A stretch of 64,000 nucleotides of DNA from Pseudoalteromonas rubra. GTDB lineage: Bacteria; Pseudomonadota; Gammaproteobacteria; Enterobacterales; Alteromonadaceae. Position 1 is the first letter of the stretch. Each line of letters opens with the position of its first letter. The stretch is from positions 124,001-188,000 of the forward strand of contig NZ_JXYA01000001.1 in assembly GCF_000967655.1 (NCBI RefSeq), read 5' to 3'. The notes under the pieces are model-generated. The model ran no database searches and was not told where the DNA came from. It saw nothing but the letters and a program-made list of their open reading frames with translations. A program made the translations under genes and the position numbers. Positions 1 through 10,773 of the stretch are shown one piece after another.

Positions 1-527
1 TCCTTTAGTTCTTCGAGTCGCTCTCGCTCCGCGAGGATCATTTTGATCATATTGACGCGAATATCTGCTTCCAGCTGCTTGTATTCAGACAACTGCTGTT
101 CAAGTAATGCGATTTCGTCCACTTTAGCGCTGTCACGGTACTGCTTTAATCCTATGTGCTCAACCGGTACTGAGTCTGTTGACGCTTCTGTTTCTTCGTT
201 TTGTCGTATTTGCAAAGGGCGCTGCTGCACGGATTGTATCAGCTTACTGAGCTGTGCCTGTAGTTTACGGATCAACGCCTGGATAACTTCCATAGCTTTT
301 TCCAGGTCCTCATAATCCTCTTTGAATACCGGGTTATCTTCTTTGTACTGCCCCGCTTCTTCGTCTAGCTCTTTTGACAGCAGTGGGGGGGTGACCTCAG
401 CTTTTTTGCTATCCTGAGTCTCTTGTTGAGCATTCACATTCAACGCCTCATCGCTGTTACTGTGAACTGGTGCATGCGATGCCGGCTTGTGTGCTAAAGC
501 ACTGCCTGGGTGTATTTGTATGTCCAT
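1..527 (-). CDS. Hypothetical coiled-coil protein, N-terminal part (gene runs off the left edge)
   Basis: An open frame of 175 codons begins at the ATG whose complement is at 525-527 and is still open at base 1, so the C-terminus is missing. A strong ribosome binding site (AGGAG, 7 bases before the ATG) supports the start. Residues 1-60 are polar and low-complexity. From about residue 65 the protein is a charged, heptad-like helix rich in Glu, Lys, Gln and Leu (for example EYKQLEADIRVNMIKMILAE near the edge), which suggests a coiled coil. There is no signal peptide and no membrane segment. I do not recognise a family. The gene stands alone, with purL and its terminator facing it from the same strand upstream. 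Confidence 0.75.
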   Translation of the reverse strand, partial: MDIQIHPGSALAHKPASHAPVHSNSDEALNVNAQQETQDSKKAEVTPPLLSKELDEEAGQYKEDNPVFKEDYEDLEKAMEVIQALIRKLQAQLSKLIQSVQQRPLQIRQNEETEASTDSVPVEHIGLKQYRDSAKVDEIALLEQQLSEYKQLEADIRVNMIKMILAERERLEELK

Positions 528-684
528 ACTCACTCCTTGATTGCCATTATCGGACACCGGTTTCTTGCGACCGGAGTACCTCTAATTCAACCATTGTATC
601 GGTATTTACATAAAAAACTTAAGGACAGAAAGTATAAGGGGCAAATAATACTAAACCATGAACAGGGTGAATTTGTGAGCAATA

Positions 685-709
685 AAAAAAGGTCACCGAA
701 GTGACCTTT
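685..709 (-). terminator. Intrinsic terminator downstream of purL
   Basis: Read on the minus strand, a 9-bp perfect stem (AAAGGTCAC / GTGACCTTT) closes a TTCG tetraloop and is followed directly by a run of T. It lies about 110 bases after the purL stop and before the next gene on the same strand, so it is placed to end the purL transcript. Confidence 0.85.
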
Positions 710-819
710 CCTTTTAAGCTAGTTGAGGCACTGCATATTGATTCGTCCTGAAGCGGCGGCCCGGCTTTTCGTCCCTGAAAAGCGTTCGACTAACTGCGAA
801 ACTTCGTTTCGGTTCAGTC

Positions 820-3800
820 TCACCCAACATTCTTACGTGCGTTACGGAACATGCGCATCCACGGGCTGTCCTCTTTCCACTCGTCCGGGTGCCAAGAGTT
901 AGCCACAGCACGGAATACACGCTCTGGGTGTGGCATCATCACGGTTGCACGGCCATCCGTTGAGGTAATACCTGTAATACCTTCTGGTGAACCATTCGGG
1001 TTGTTCGGGTATTGCGTGGTTGGCTTACCAAAGTTATCCACGTACTGAACGGCTACTGTGCCAGACTCAAGGGCGGTTTTCACCGCTGCGTCGTTGGCAA
1101 ACTCAGCATGGCCTTCACCGTGTGAGACTGCGATTGGCATACGAGAGCCCGCCATACCCTGGAAGAATACTGACGGGCTTTCTTGTACTTCAACCAGGCT
1201 GAAGCGTGCTTCAAAACGCTCTGACTTGTTGGTTACAAAACGTGGCCAGTGCTCAGTGCCTGGGATCAGCTCTTTCAGTGTTGATAGCATCTGACAACCA
1301 TTACACACACCTAAGCTGAACGTATCCTGGCGCTCAAAGAAGGTTTGGAACTGGTCACGTGCCATATCATTGAACAGGATTGACTTAGCCCAACCTTCAC
1401 CCGCGCCCAGTACGTCACCGTACGAGAAGCCACCACAGGCTACAAGGCCTTTGAACTGCTCCAGTGTCAGGCGACCTTCCAGGATGTCACTCATGTGTAC
1501 GTCGACTGCGGCGAAGCCTGCACGGTTAAAGGCGGCTGCCATTTCAACGTGCGAGTTAACGCCTTGCTCACGCAAGATTGCCATCTTAGGTTTAGCACCG
1601 GTTGCAATGTAAGGTGCTGCTACGTCTTCGTTTAAATCGAAGCTCAGTTTTACGTTCAGACCAGGGTCTTTTTCGTCAAACTTGGCATCAAATTCTTGCT
1701 TAGCACACTCAGGGTTATCACGCAGTGCCTGCATCTTGTACGTCGTTTCTGCCCAGATAGTACGTAGTTCAGTACGGGTATTGGCAAGTACTGCTTCACC
1801 GCCACGGTTGAAGATCACTTTATCTTCTGTGTTTAGTGCACCGATAGTGTGGCTGATTGCCGCAAGGCCGTTATCAGCTAACACGGCTTCAACTGCTGCA
1901 AGGTCGGAATTTCGAACCTGGATCACAGCACCCAGCTCTTCGTTATAAAGCGCTTCGATGTCAGAGCCTGTCAGGCTATCCAGGTTTACTGTCACACCGG
2001 TGTGACCTGCGAAGGCCATTTCCGCTACCGTTGTGAATAAACCACCGTCTGAACGGTCGTGGTAAGCCAGTAGCTTCTCGTCAGCAACCAGCGCCTGCAT
2101 CGCGTTGTAAAAGCCTTTTAACAGCTCTGGGCTATCAACGTCTGGCGTCTTGTCACCCAGTTGCTTGTAAACCTGTGCCAGGCTTGATGCACCCATACGG
2201 TTTTGACCTGCACCCAAATCAACTAAGATCAGGCTTGAGTCACCTTTATCAGTGCGAAGCTGAGGTGTGACTGTTTTACGAATGTCTTCGACACGGCCAA
2301 ATGCAGTGATGATCAAAGAAAGTGGTGCAGTGACCGCCTTGTCTTCACCCTCGTCTTGCCATGTTGTCTTCATTGACATGGAGTCTTTACCCACAGGGAT
2401 AGTCAGGCCAAGTGCTGGACACAGCTCTTCACCGACCGCTTTAACCGCTTCGTAAAGACCTGCGTCTTCACCCGGGTGACCCGCTGCTGCCATCCAGTTT
2501 GCAGACAGCTTGATGTTATCAAGACCACCAATGTTTGCGCCAGCAATGTTCGTTAACGCTTCTGCGACGGCTAAACGTGCCGATGCACCATAGTTTAGCA
2601 GTGCCGCTGGTGTGCGCTCACCCATTGACATGGCTTCACCGTGGTAAGTATCAAACGCCGCTGCGGTTACCGCACAGTTTGCAACTGGTACCTGCCAGGG
2701 ACCAACCATCTGGTCACGTGCCACCAGGCCTGTTACCGTACGGTCACCAATGGTGATAAGGAATGTTTTCTCAGCAATGGTCGGCAGACGAAGTAAACGC
2801 TTAGCTGCTTCTTCAACGTCGATGCTGTCAGTGTTCAGGGCTTGGCCTTCAACTTGCTTTGACTCAACGTCACGGTGCATCTTAGGTGCTTTACCAAGTA
2901 GTACTTCAAGCGGAAGGTCTACCGGGTTGTTATCAAAGTGGCTATCCGCAACGGTCAGATGACGCTCTTCAGTTGCTTCACCGATAACGGCGTATTGTGC
3001 ACGCTCTCGCTTACAGATTTCTTCAAAACGCGCAAAGTCTTCTGCCGCAACAGCCAGTACGTAACGCTCTTGTGATTCATTACACCAGATCTCGTGCGGT
3101 GCCATGCCCGGCTCATCGTTCGGGATGTTACGCAGCTGGAATTTACCACCACGGCCACCGTCGTCTACAAGCTCAGGGAATGCGTTTGAAAGACCACCCG
3201 CGCCCACATCGTGGATAAACGCAATGGGATTTTCGTCGCCAAGCTGCCAGCACTTGTCGATCACTTCCTGACAACGACGTTCCATCTCTGGGTTTTCACG
3301 CTGTACAGAAGCGAAATCTAAATCTTCGTTTGACTGACCAGAAGCCATGGATGAGGCAGCACCACCACCCAGACCAATGTTCATCGCCGGACCACCAAGG
3401 GCTACTAGCTTAGCGCCAACCGGGATTTCACCTTTTTGCACGTGCTCAGTACGGATGTTACCCAGACCACCTGCCAGCATAATTGGCTTGTGGTAACCAC
3501 GTACCTCTTCGCCATTGTGGCTGTTTACTTTTTCTTCGTATGTACGGAAGTAACCCAGCAGGTTTGGACGACCAAATTCGTTGTTAAACGCCGCGCCACC
3601 CAGAGGACCGTCAATCATGATGTCGAGTGCATCAACGATACGGCCAGGCTTGCCGAAGTTGCTTTCCCACGGCTGCTCAAAGCCCGGAATGCGCAGGTTA
3701 GAGACGGTAAAACCAACCAAACCCGCTTTTGGCTTAGAACCACGACCGGTTGCGCCTTCGTCGCGAATTTCACCACCAGAACCGGTTGATGCGCCTGAGA

Positions 3801-4716
3801 ATGGCGCAATCGCCGTTGGGTGGTTGTGGGTTTCTACTTTCATCAAGATTTCAATATTCTCTTGATTGTAGCTGTACTCACCGTCTTTATTTGGGAAGAA
3901 ACGACCCGCTTTAGACCCCTTCATAACCGCTGCGTTATCTTTATAAGCAGACAGGACATTTTCCGGGTGCGTCTCAAAGGTGTTTTTGATCATTTTGAAC
4001 AGCGACTTTGGCTGCTCTTTGCCGTCGATTGTCCAGTCGGCGTTAAAAATTTTGTGACGACAGTGCTCAGAGTTCGCCTGTGCGAACATAAATAGCTCGA
4101 TGTCGTTCGGGTTGCGACCCAGCTTGGTGAAGTTTTCAACCAGGTAGTCAATTTCGTCGTCTGCTAATGCGAAACCTTGTTCAACGTTTGCCGTAACAAG
4201 CGCTTCACGGCCACCGCCAAGAATGTCTACAGATGACATTGGGCGCGGCTCTTCTACGCGGAATAACTGACCCGCGTCTTCCAGTTTGCTGTGCACTGAC
4301 TCGGTCATACGGTCGTGCAATAGCTTAGCTACCTCAGCTGTCTGCTCTGCGCTTAGCGCGCCCTCAACATAGTAGGCAATACCACGCTCTACGCGGTGTA
4401 CTTTATCCAGACCACAGTTGTTGGCAATGTCTGTGGCTTTAGAAGCCCAGGGCGAAATCGTGCCAATTCGCGGCGTCACTAAGATCAGGGTTCCTTCAGG
4501 CGCATGTTCGGCAATGGTCGGGCCGTACTTTAAAAGCTTGCTCAGCTTGTCCAGTTCAGACTCAGAAAGTTCCGCTGTCAGATCGGCAAAATGCATGAAC
4601 TCGGCATACACGCCAGTGACTGGCAATTGCGCATCGTTACAGCTTTTAAGGATTTTTTGAACTTTGAAATCAGAAAGTGCAGGTGCACCACGTAGGATCA
4701 ACATAGGTATTTTCAT
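820..4716 (-). CDS. purL: Phosphoribosylformylglycinamidine synthase
   Basis: This enzyme makes FGAM from FGAR, ATP and glutamine in de novo purine synthesis. At 1298 residues it is the large single-chain form normal in gammaproteobacteria (about 1295 in E. coli). The N-terminal domain is followed by two AIRS-like ATP-binding halves (motifs [20 protein letters not shown] and PVGKDSMSM). A C-terminal class I glutamine amidotransferase domain follows, with nucleophile Cys in [10 protein letters not shown] and the catalytic His/Glu in MMPHPERVF. The frame offers ATG codons at 4716 and 4704 ([10 protein letters not shown]); neither has a clear Shine-Dalgarno site, so the exact start is uncertain. 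It is transcribed alone, divergent from mltF. No PurR-like palindrome or riboswitch was recognised in the short upstream gap. Confidence 0.97.
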   Translation of the reverse strand: MKIPMLILRGAPALSDFKVQKILKSCNDAQLPVTGVYAEFMHFADLTAELSESELDKLSKLLKYGPTIAEHAPEGTLILVTPRIGTISPWASKATDIANNCGLDKVHRVERGIAYYVEGALSAEQTAEVAKLLHDRMTESVHSKLEDAGQLFRVEEPRPMSSVDILGGGREALVTANVEQGFALADDEIDYLVENFTKLGRNPNDIELFMFAQANSEHCRHKIFNADWTIDGKEQPKSLFKMIKNTFETHPENVLSAYKDNAAVMKGSKAGRFFPNKDGEYSYNQENIEILMKVETHNHPTAIAPFSGASTGSGGEIRDEGATGRGSKPKAGLVGFTVSNLRIPGFEQPWESNFGKPGRIVDALDIMIDGPLGGAAFNNEFGRPNLLGYFRTYEEKVNSHNGEEVRGYHKPIMLAGGLGNIRTEHVQKGEIPVGAKLVALGGPAMNIGLGGGAASSMASGQSNEDLDFASVQRENPEMERRCQEVIDKCWQLGDENPIAFIHDVGAGGLSNAFPELVDDGGRGGKFQLRNIPNDEPGMAPHEIWCNESQERYVLAVAAEDFARFEEICKRERAQYAVIGEATEERHLTVADSHFDNNPVDLPLEVLLGKAPKMHRDVESKQVEGQALNTDSIDVEEAAKRLLRLPTIAEKTFLITIGDRTVTGLVARDQMVGPWQVPVANCAVTAAAFDTYHGEAMSMGERTPAALLNYGASARLAVAEALTNIAGANIGGLDNIKLSANWMAAAGHPGEDAGLYEAVKAVGEELCPALGLTIPVGKDSMSMKTTWQDEGEDKAVTAPLSLIITAFGRVEDIRKTVTPQLRTDKGDSSLILVDLGAGQNRMGASSLAQVYKQLGDKTPDVDSPELLKGFYNAMQALVADEKLLAYHDRSDGGLFTTVAEMAFAGHTGVTVNLDSLTGSDIEALYNEELGAVIQVRNSDLAAVEAVLADNGLAAISHTIGALNTEDKVIFNRGGEAVLANTRTELRTIWAETTYKMQALRDNPECAKQEFDAKFDEKDPGLNVKLSFDLNEDVAAPYIATGAKPKMAILREQGVNSHVEMAAAFNRAGFAAVDVHMSDILEGRLTLEQFKGLVACGGFSYGDVLGAGEGWAKSILFNDMARDQFQTFFERQDTFSLGVCNGCQMLSTLKELIPGTEHWPRFVTNKSERFEARFSLVEVQESPSVFFQGMAGSRMPIAVSHGEGHAEFANDAAVKTALESGTVAVQYVDNFGKPTTQYPNNPNGSPEGITGITSTDGRATVMMPHPERVFRAVANSWHPDEWKEDSPWMRMFRNARKNVG

Positions 4717-4886
4717 CCGGGGTTAAGGATTGAACGATATTTTGGGCCGCCATTATAGTCGATTTGGCCTCCTTATTTAACTCAAATTTAGCAATTATCG
4801 AAAAAAAGCCCCTTCACAAAAGCGCCGTTAATTGCGAGCATGGAAGCCTCTGTCACCCTAGTTTAACCCGGAGTCAAAAGTCACTT

Positions 4887-6275
4887 ATGCGTTTGCTTTC
4901 CTCTGTGCTGGTACTGTGCATGCTGCTGTTGTTAAGCAGCTGCGAAAAAATGCCTGCCACACAACTACAAAAGATCAAAGCGCAACAAGCGATCCGCATT
5001 GGCACCTTAGTTGGGCCCGCCACCTTTTATCAGGGCATTGGCGGTGAACAGGGATTTGAATACGAGCTGGCAGAGCAGTTTGCTGATGAGCTGGGGGTTG
5101 AGCTACAGATAGTGCCCTTTTTCAGCCTGAAAAAACTGTTTGAGCGGCTGCAAAGTGGCGACCTGGACATTGCCGCAGCCGGACTCACTTACCACCCACA
5201 GCGTGCCGAGCATTTTCGGTTTGGTCCCAGCTATCGGGAGATCAGCCAAAAGCTGGTATTTAAGCAAGGCAATACCCGGCCACGTAACTTTGCCCAGTTA
5301 ACCGGCCCGGTCACCGTGCTGGCTAACAGCCACCATGTGATCTCGTTGCAGGTGGCACAGCAGCAGTATCCCGAACTCAGCTGGCAAAGTGTGGATGACC
5401 GGGATCAGGAAGAGCTGCTGCAAGGGATCATCGACGGCAACATACAATACACTGTGGTCGACTCTCACTCACTGGCGCTGTTTCGGCGCTATCACCCCAA
5501 TGTCAGTATTGCCTTTTCTGTCACTCAATCCGATCCGGTCGCCTGGGTCCTGCGCAACGACCAGGACGACTCTTTGTATGCTCTGCTGCCACCATTCTTT
5601 GCCAGAATGCAACAGTCTGCACAGCTGGCGGCGCTCGAAGAAAAGTACTTTGGCCATGTTCAGCGCTTTAATTACGTCAATACCCTGGCGTTTGTTGAGG
5701 CAAGCAAAACCACGCTACCCAAATATCAGGACTGGTTTATGCAGTACGCACAGCAACATCAGCTCGACTGGCGATTACTGGCCGCGCTGAGCTATCAGGA
5801 ATCGATGTGGAACCCCAGGGCTAAATCGCCCACCGGCGTACGCGGGATCATGATGCTGACCCAACGCACAGCCAAGCAGGTGGGCGTAACCCATCGACTG
5901 AAACCCGAGCAAAACATTCGTGGCGGCGCACGCTATCTGCGTAAGCTCATTAACCGCATTCCCAAACAGATCAGTGCACCAGACAGAACCTGGTTTGCCC
6001 TGGCTGCGTATAACGTCGGGTGGGGTCATGTGAATGACGCGCGTAAGCTGACCCTGCGTCAGGGCGGCGATGCAACCAGCTGGGCAGAGGTGAAAAAACG
6101 ACTACCACTGCTGACTAAAAAGCGCTACTATCGAAAGACTAAATATGGATATGCGCGCGGCGATGTGGCAGTAACTTATGTAGATAATATTCGCCGGTAC
6201 TACGACGCCCTGATCTGGTTAGACGAAAATGGGGCCCTTCAAGCCAATACGGACTCAGAGCAACCCGCTCACTGA
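4887..6275 (+). CDS. mltF: Membrane-bound lytic murein transglycosylase F
   Basis: MltF cleaves the glycan strands of peptidoglycan to 1,6-anhydro products at the outer membrane. The frame is open from 4764, but the likely start is the ATG at 4887. It gives a 462-residue protein with a lipoprotein signal (LLLLSSC lipobox, Cys about residue 19) and a GGAG upstream. Residues about 30-260 form a periplasmic binding-protein fold (SBP_bac_3 type: IRIGTLVGPATFY, DLDIAAAGLTY), which in this family regulates activity. Residues about 285-450 are the SLT domain, with catalytic Glu in LSYQESMWNPRA and the downstream motifs GIMMLT and AAYNVGWGH. The arrangement and length fit E. coli MltF. It is monocistronic, next to purL as in many gammaproteobacteria. 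Confidence 0.93.
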   Translation: MRLLSSVLVLCMLLLLSSCEKMPATQLQKIKAQQAIRIGTLVGPATFYQGIGGEQGFEYELAEQFADELGVELQIVPFFSLKKLFERLQSGDLDIAAAGLTYHPQRAEHFRFGPSYREISQKLVFKQGNTRPRNFAQLTGPVTVLANSHHVISLQVAQQQYPELSWQSVDDRDQEELLQGIIDGNIQYTVVDSHSLALFRRYHPNVSIAFSVTQSDPVAWVLRNDQDDSLYALLPPFFARMQQSAQLAALEEKYFGHVQRFNYVNTLAFVEASKTTLPKYQDWFMQYAQQHQLDWRLLAALSYQESMWNPRAKSPTGVRGIMMLTQRTAKQVGVTHRLKPEQNIRGGARYLRKLINRIPKQISAPDRTWFALAAYNVGWGHVNDARKLTLRQGGDATSWAEVKKRLPLLTKKRYYRKTKYGYARGDVAVTYVDNIRRYYDALIWLDENGALQANTDSEQPAH

Positions 6276-6393
6276 TCTGCAAGGCGTCCAGTTAGGTATC
6301 CGGTGTGAATTTCAGCGCCTGTCATCAGGCTGACACACTATTACGATATAGCTGTCGCGCGTAGTTGTTCTCTCACTAAAAATGGAGGTTACG

Positions 6394-7103
<710 letters not shown>

Positions 7104-7142
7104 CTAGCGTATTGTCGCGAACTGCGCACTGTGACAGTTATA

Positions 7143-7195
7143 TTGCTAAAATTAGCAAATTGCCATGGCTCATTGATATCAATTTAAGCTATAAT
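7143..7195 (+). promoter_or_regulatory. gsk promoter region with two palindromes
   Basis: A 16-base inverted repeat (TTGCTAA-AA-TTAGCAA, 7143-7158) and a 10-base palindrome (TTGATATCAA, 7173-7182) precede a perfect -10 hexamer TATAAT (7190-7195), about 45 bases before the gsk start. No good -35 lies 17 bases upstream of the -10, which fits a promoter that needs an activator. The palindromes are candidate operators; which protein binds them is unknown. Confidence 0.5.
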
Positions 7196-7240
7196 TCGCC
7201 GCTTTTTTTATTTGACGAGCTCAACACACACGGGTAAAAC

Positions 7241-8545
7241 ATGAAATTTCCGGGCCGCAGAAGACATAAACATTATTTTCCAGTTGAAGATAAAGACCCC
7301 ATAATTAACCAGTTACATGTCGTTGATCGACTTAAACGCAACTACATTTGTGGTATTGACCAAATCGTAGTAGATATCGAAGCTAAGGTTGATCAGGCCT
7401 TCCTTGATGAGTTTGGGCTGCAACGCGGTATGTCTCAAGTGATAGACAATGATGTCACCAACGCGCTCTATGACCGCCTGAAACGTGATGACATGATTGA
7501 CTATGAATTTGCTGGCGGCACCATAGGCAATACCATGCACAACTACTCCGTGCTGGCGGATAGCCGCTCGGTGTTGTTGGGCGTAATGAGCGAAAACATT
7601 CAAATAGGCAGCTACGCCTATAAGTTTTTGTGTAACACCTCCAGCCGCGTCGATCTTGATTACCTGCAACCTGTGCCCGGTCCCATCGGCCGTTGCTTTA
7701 CCCTGATTGACGACAGTGGCGAACGTACTTTCGCGATCAGCGCCGGTATGATGAACCATCTGAAACCAGAGTCTATCGACAAGTCGTTGATTGAAAACGC
7801 CTCCGCTTTGGTGATCAGCGCCTATCTGATGCGTACCTCAGGCGAAGAAACCATGACTCAGGCAACCATGCAGGCAGTGAAGTATGCCAATGATGCCGGT
7901 GTGCCTGTGGTATTGACGTTAGGCACTAAGTTCCTGATTGAACAAGACCCCGCGTGGTGGGCAGAATTCGTTGAAAAACACGTCGATATTCTGGCCATGA
8001 ACGAGGAAGAAGGCGAAGCCATCACAGGTTTTGACGATCCGCTACTGGCCGCCGACAAAGCGCTGGACTGGGTAGACTTAGTGATCTGTACCGCCGGACC
8101 AAAGGGCCTGTTTATGGCCGGTTACGTGGACGACGAGAAAAAACGCGAAACCGAATATCCGCTGCTGCCAGGGGCCATTCCCGAATTCAACCAGTATGAG
8201 TTCTCCCGCGCCATGCGCCGCAGTGCCTGTAAACAGCCAATCAAAGCATACAGCCACACCGCCCCTTACATGGGTGGACCAGACACCATCAAAAACACCA
8301 ATGGTGCCGGAGATTGTGCGCTGGCTGCAGTACTACACGACTTATCAGCCAATGTGTATCACAAGATAAATGTACCCAATTCGGCCAAGCATGAGCAGCA
8401 TGCCATTACCTATTCCTCACTGGCGCAGATCAGCAAATACGCTAACCGTGCCAGCTACGAAGTCTTAGTTCAGCATTCGCCACGCCTGTCGCGTGGGTTG
8501 CCAGAGCGAGAAGACTCACTGGAACAAACCTACTGGGATCAGTAA
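7241..8545 (+). CDS. gsk: Inosine-guanosine kinase
   Basis: Gsk phosphorylates inosine and guanosine to IMP and GMP in purine salvage. The 434-residue protein starts with the family signature MKFPGRRRHKHYFPVEDKDP. It carries PfkB-family features: GGTIGNTMHNYSVLAD near residues 90-105 and the ATP/anion-hole motif NTNGAGDCALAAVLHD near residues 350-365, with catalytic Asp. The length matches E. coli Gsk (434). It is transcribed alone from a promoter region with palindromes and ends at a strong bidirectional terminator. With the phosphoribosyltransferase gene at 9642 and purL it makes this a purine-rich neighbourhood. Confidence 0.95.
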   Translation: MKFPGRRRHKHYFPVEDKDPIINQLHVVDRLKRNYICGIDQIVVDIEAKVDQAFLDEFGLQRGMSQVIDNDVTNALYDRLKRDDMIDYEFAGGTIGNTMHNYSVLADSRSVLLGVMSENIQIGSYAYKFLCNTSSRVDLDYLQPVPGPIGRCFTLIDDSGERTFAISAGMMNHLKPESIDKSLIENASALVISAYLMRTSGEETMTQATMQAVKYANDAGVPVVLTLGTKFLIEQDPAWWAEFVEKHVDILAMNEEEGEAITGFDDPLLAADKALDWVDLVICTAGPKGLFMAGYVDDEKKRETEYPLLPGAIPEFNQYEFSRAMRRSACKQPIKAYSHTAPYMGGPDTIKNTNGAGDCALAAVLHDLSANVYHKINVPNSAKHEQHAITYSSLAQISKYANRASYEVLVQHSPRLSRGLPEREDSLEQTYWDQ

Positions 8546-8550
8546 ACAAT

Positions 8551-8580
8551 AAAAAATGGGAGCCGAGGCTCCCATTTTTT
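8551..8580. terminator. Bidirectional intrinsic terminator between gsk and glutaminase
   Basis: A 14-bp perfect inverted repeat (AAAAAATGGGAGCC / GGCTCCCATTTTTT, 2-base centre) has A and T tracts at its ends, so it works as a stem plus T run on both strands. It lies between the convergent gsk and glutaminase genes. Confidence 0.92.
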
Positions 8581-8596
8581 ATGTCTCTGCGCTCGG

Positions 8597-9535
8597 TTAA
8601 AACAACGCGGTGCCCAGCTTTTCAGCCAGCAACTCCAGCGCCGCTATACCGGCCACGGAATTACCCACTTTATCTAACCCCGGCGACCACACCGCTACCG
8701 TAAAGCGCTCTGGTGCCACCGCGATGATGGTGCCCGACACCCCGGATTTACCCGGCATGCCTACCCGATAGGCAAAGTCTCCGGCGGCGTCGTACAAGCC
8801 ACTGGTGAACAACAAAGAATTAAGCTGCTGGGTCTGCCGAGCACTCAGTACCCGCTGACCGCTTTGTTGACAGATGCCGCCGGTTGAAAGATAAGAAAAC
8901 GCCTGCGCCAGTTCACACACATTCAGCTCAATGGCGCAAAAGTTAAAATACGACCACAGCACTTCTTCAACCTGATTATCAAAGTTGCCGAATGATTTCA
9001 TCAGATAGGCCATGGCGGCATTACGATAGCGATGGTCGTACTCAGACTGTGCCACCACCTTGTTAATGCCCACCTTAGGATTAGCGGTATGGCTGCGGTA
9101 GCTCTCCAGCATAGTGTGGATAGGCGCACTCAGGCGGCTGAATAAGGCATCGCAGGTTACAATGGCACCGGCATTGATAAAGGGATTGCGGGGAATACCA
9201 TTTTCAAACTCCAGCTGAGTCAGGGAGTTAAATGCGGTGCCCGACGGCTCTTTGCCCACCCGCTGCCACAGCTCATCGCCATAACGCTGCAATGCCAGCG
9301 TCAGGGTCATCACCTTAGACACAGACTGAATGGTAAAGCGGCTGTCACAGTGACCGGCACTAAAGGTTTGCCCGTCGGCGGTATGTAATGCAATGGCAAA
9401 CTGACCCAGTGACTGCTCGGCAAGCGCGGGGATGTAATCGGCCACTTTTCCCCGGTGAGACAGGGGCTGCATCTGCTGTGCAACCTGTTGCAAAATAGCC
9501 TGATAATCGGGCGTAGCGTTAGTCATAGAGAGCAA
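8597..9535 (-). CDS. glsA: Glutaminase (GlsA/GlsB family)
   Basis: It hydrolyses glutamine to glutamate and ammonia. The 312-residue length fits bacterial glutaminases (308-310). The serine-beta-lactamase-like fold shows the catalytic S-x-x-K as SVSK in RFTIQSVSKVMTLTLAL (about residue 70). Other conserved blocks are NPFINAGAIVTCD, YLSTGG and KSGVSGTIIAVAPE. The start could be the ATG at 9535 or the one three codons later (MLSM). The gene is monocistronic; the hpt-like terminator lies about 50 bases upstream of its start. Confidence 0.95.
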   Translation of the reverse strand: MLSMTNATPDYQAILQQVAQQMQPLSHRGKVADYIPALAEQSLGQFAIALHTADGQTFSAGHCDSRFTIQSVSKVMTLTLALQRYGDELWQRVGKEPSGTAFNSLTQLEFENGIPRNPFINAGAIVTCDALFSRLSAPIHTMLESYRSHTANPKVGINKVVAQSEYDHRYRNAAMAYLMKSFGNFDNQVEEVLWSYFNFCAIELNVCELAQAFSYLSTGGICQQSGQRVLSARQTQQLNSLLFTSGLYDAAGDFAYRVGMPGKSGVSGTIIAVAPERFTVAVWSPGLDKVGNSVAGIAALELLAEKLGTALF

Positions 9536-9584
9536 ACATCATATCAAAAAGCACAATAGCGCGAGTGTAACAGATTTACACCCA

Positions 9585-9618
9585 CAAAAAAGCCGCACGG
9601 GCGTTTGCCGGTGCGGCT
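9585..9618 (-). terminator. Terminator of the phosphoribosyltransferase gene
   Basis: On the minus strand an 8-bp stem (AGCCGCAC / GTGCGGCT), extended inside by GGC/GCC after a mismatch, is followed by seven T. It starts 23 bases after the stop of the phosphoribosyltransferase gene. Confidence 0.88.
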
Positions 9619-9641
9619 GTCACAATGCAACTGGCGTCTGT

Positions 9642-10205
9642 TTACTTAGTAAACAGCTCTTTGATATTAGCCAGGTCAGATTTGCCCGCTATCAGCTCAT
9701 CCGGCGTTAATCCAGATAACTCATGGGGGAAGACCAGCCACTCGTCCGACTCATGGATAAAGTAATCCGGCGTCATCGGCACTTTTTTATTGGTTGGTTT
9801 GTAGTAAGGACAGGCAACACGAATGTCTTTTGGCAGGTTCAGGCGCATCAGCTCTTCGAGTTTTTCACGCAGCGCATAAATACTGCGGCCCGAATCAAAC
9901 ACGTCGTCCACAATCAGCAAAGAGTCGCCCGCATTGGCGTTCTCAACAATGTAATGCAAACCGTGTACTTTGATCTCTTTCGACTGCTTGCCAATACCAT
10001 AGTAAGACGACGTACGCACCGCAATGTGGTCTGTTTCTATGCCCTTGTAATCATAGTATTCCTGAACCGCAATCCCGATAGGCGCACCACCACGCCAGAT
10101 GCCGATAATAAAGTCAGGACGAAAGCCGTCTTCATAAACCTGAGCCGCCAGTCGAAATGAATCTTCAAGTAATTGTTGCGCCGTGATATAGCACTTGTCA
10201 GACAT
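9642..10205 (-). CDS. Purine-type phosphoribosyltransferase (hypoxanthine phosphoribosyltransferase-like)
   Basis: The protein has 187 residues and a type I phosphoribosyltransferase fold. The PRPP-binding loop is SLLIVDDVFDSGRSIYAL (about residues 95-112), and the substrate-side segment IIGIWRGGAPIGIAVQEYY lies near residues 33-52. The family makes nucleotides from purine bases and PRPP in the cytoplasm. IMP/GMP salvage is the likely role, but the exact base (hypoxanthine, xanthine or guanine) cannot be read from the sequence. It is a single gene with its own terminator. A GGGG-rich stretch before the ATG (GGGGTTTGT) could act as its ribosome binding site. Confidence 0.85.
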   Translation of the reverse strand: MSDKCYITAQQLLEDSFRLAAQVYEDGFRPDFIIGIWRGGAPIGIAVQEYYDYKGIETDHIAVRTSSYYGIGKQSKEIKVHGLHYIVENANAGDSLLIVDDVFDSGRSIYALREKLEELMRLNLPKDIRVACPYYKPTNKKVPMTPDYFIHESDEWLVFPHELSGLTPDELIAGKSDLANIKELFTK

Positions 10206-10569
10206 ACAAACCCCGTGTCATTGAGCAAAGAACACCGCACAAACCTGAGTAAAAGGCACCAATACAAGCACCCCATCAGACAGCACGGCTGAGAATAACG
10301 TATAACCGAGTATTTTAGCTGAGTAGAAAAAAAATTGCTTGCGCTAGCGCAGTTTTTTTACAGGATGATGACTGAATGGAATTGGAACGCTGACTGCTTA
10401 ACCTGAGCGTGAATGAACGACTGGCAGTAAAACACTTTTACCGCCAGTCTGATACTCGTGCATTAGCCGGTAACCGAATAGCCCCGAAGATGGCAATTAA
10501 ATGAGCCTGACACCTGAGCGCCGCCCAAAGTGTACGACGAGTGCGAGCTCAACGTGGGCTTTACCGGGT
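10206..10569. other. Intergenic region with two hairpin-forming repeats, no gene seen
   Basis: No credible reading frame is seen on either strand. Two structures stand out. At 10331-10359 an A tract, the palindrome TGCGCTAGCGCA and a T tract form a possible bidirectional terminator. At 10419-10449 there is a nearly perfect 14-bp hairpin with a 3-base loop and one mismatch. The gap separates the phosphoribosyltransferase gene from the peptide genes transcribed toward it. Confidence 0.5.
10419..10449. repeat. 14-bp inverted repeat with 3-base loop
   Basis: GACTGGCAGTAAAA pairs with TTTTACCGCCAGTC across CAC, with a single mismatch. No T run follows on either strand, so it is not a standard intrinsic terminator. 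It lies about 120 bases downstream of the peptide genes and could be the 3' end structure of their mRNA, part of a small RNA, or a protein-binding dyad. Confidence 0.55.
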
Positions 10570-10683
10570 TTAAGACTTGGGGGGCTTCTCAATTGGCTGT
10601 ATTCTGACTGGCAACCCTCGATCATCTGGCTTGTTAACCCCACCCTGAACTTTTAACAAATCTGATTTGCTGATGTTTTTCAT
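10570..10683 (-). CDS. Double-glycine leader peptide A (37 aa), function unknown
   Basis: This is a 37-residue frame that starts at the ATG complementary to 10681-10683, behind a purine-rich ribosome binding site (AAGGAAG, 7 bases). The frame is open further upstream to 10764, but that extension is unlike the paralogue next door. The product begins MKNISKSDLLKVQGG, a short hydrophilic leader ending in Gly-Gly like the leaders cut by C39-peptidase ABC exporters. A 22-residue tail follows, rich in Pro, Lys, Arg and Asp, with no Cys or aromatic residue and ending QPIEKPPKS. Peptide B, 90 bases upstream, has the same plan; I count 24 identical positions of 37. No exporter is nearby. It may be a signalling peptide or bacteriocin-like product, but the function is not known. 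Confidence 0.72.
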   Translation of the reverse strand: MKNISKSDLLKVQGGVNKPDDRGLPVRIQPIEKPPKS

Positions 10684-10773
10684 TCCTATGCTTCCTTCCA
10701 CCCTATTCAAATAATTAACGCTACTTTTGCCCAATGAAGCCTTAAGCGAAGCGCTACTCTCCAACCATAAAAT

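Noticed and set aside
510..704. Plus-strand frame of 64 codons upstream of purL's terminator
   Set aside because: It runs across the ribosome binding site and start of the left-edge gene on the other strand and through the purL terminator, has no ribosome binding site and no protein-like pattern.
4717..4886. Purine riboswitch or PurR box upstream of purL
   Set aside because: No matching aptamer pattern or palindrome was found in the short gap.
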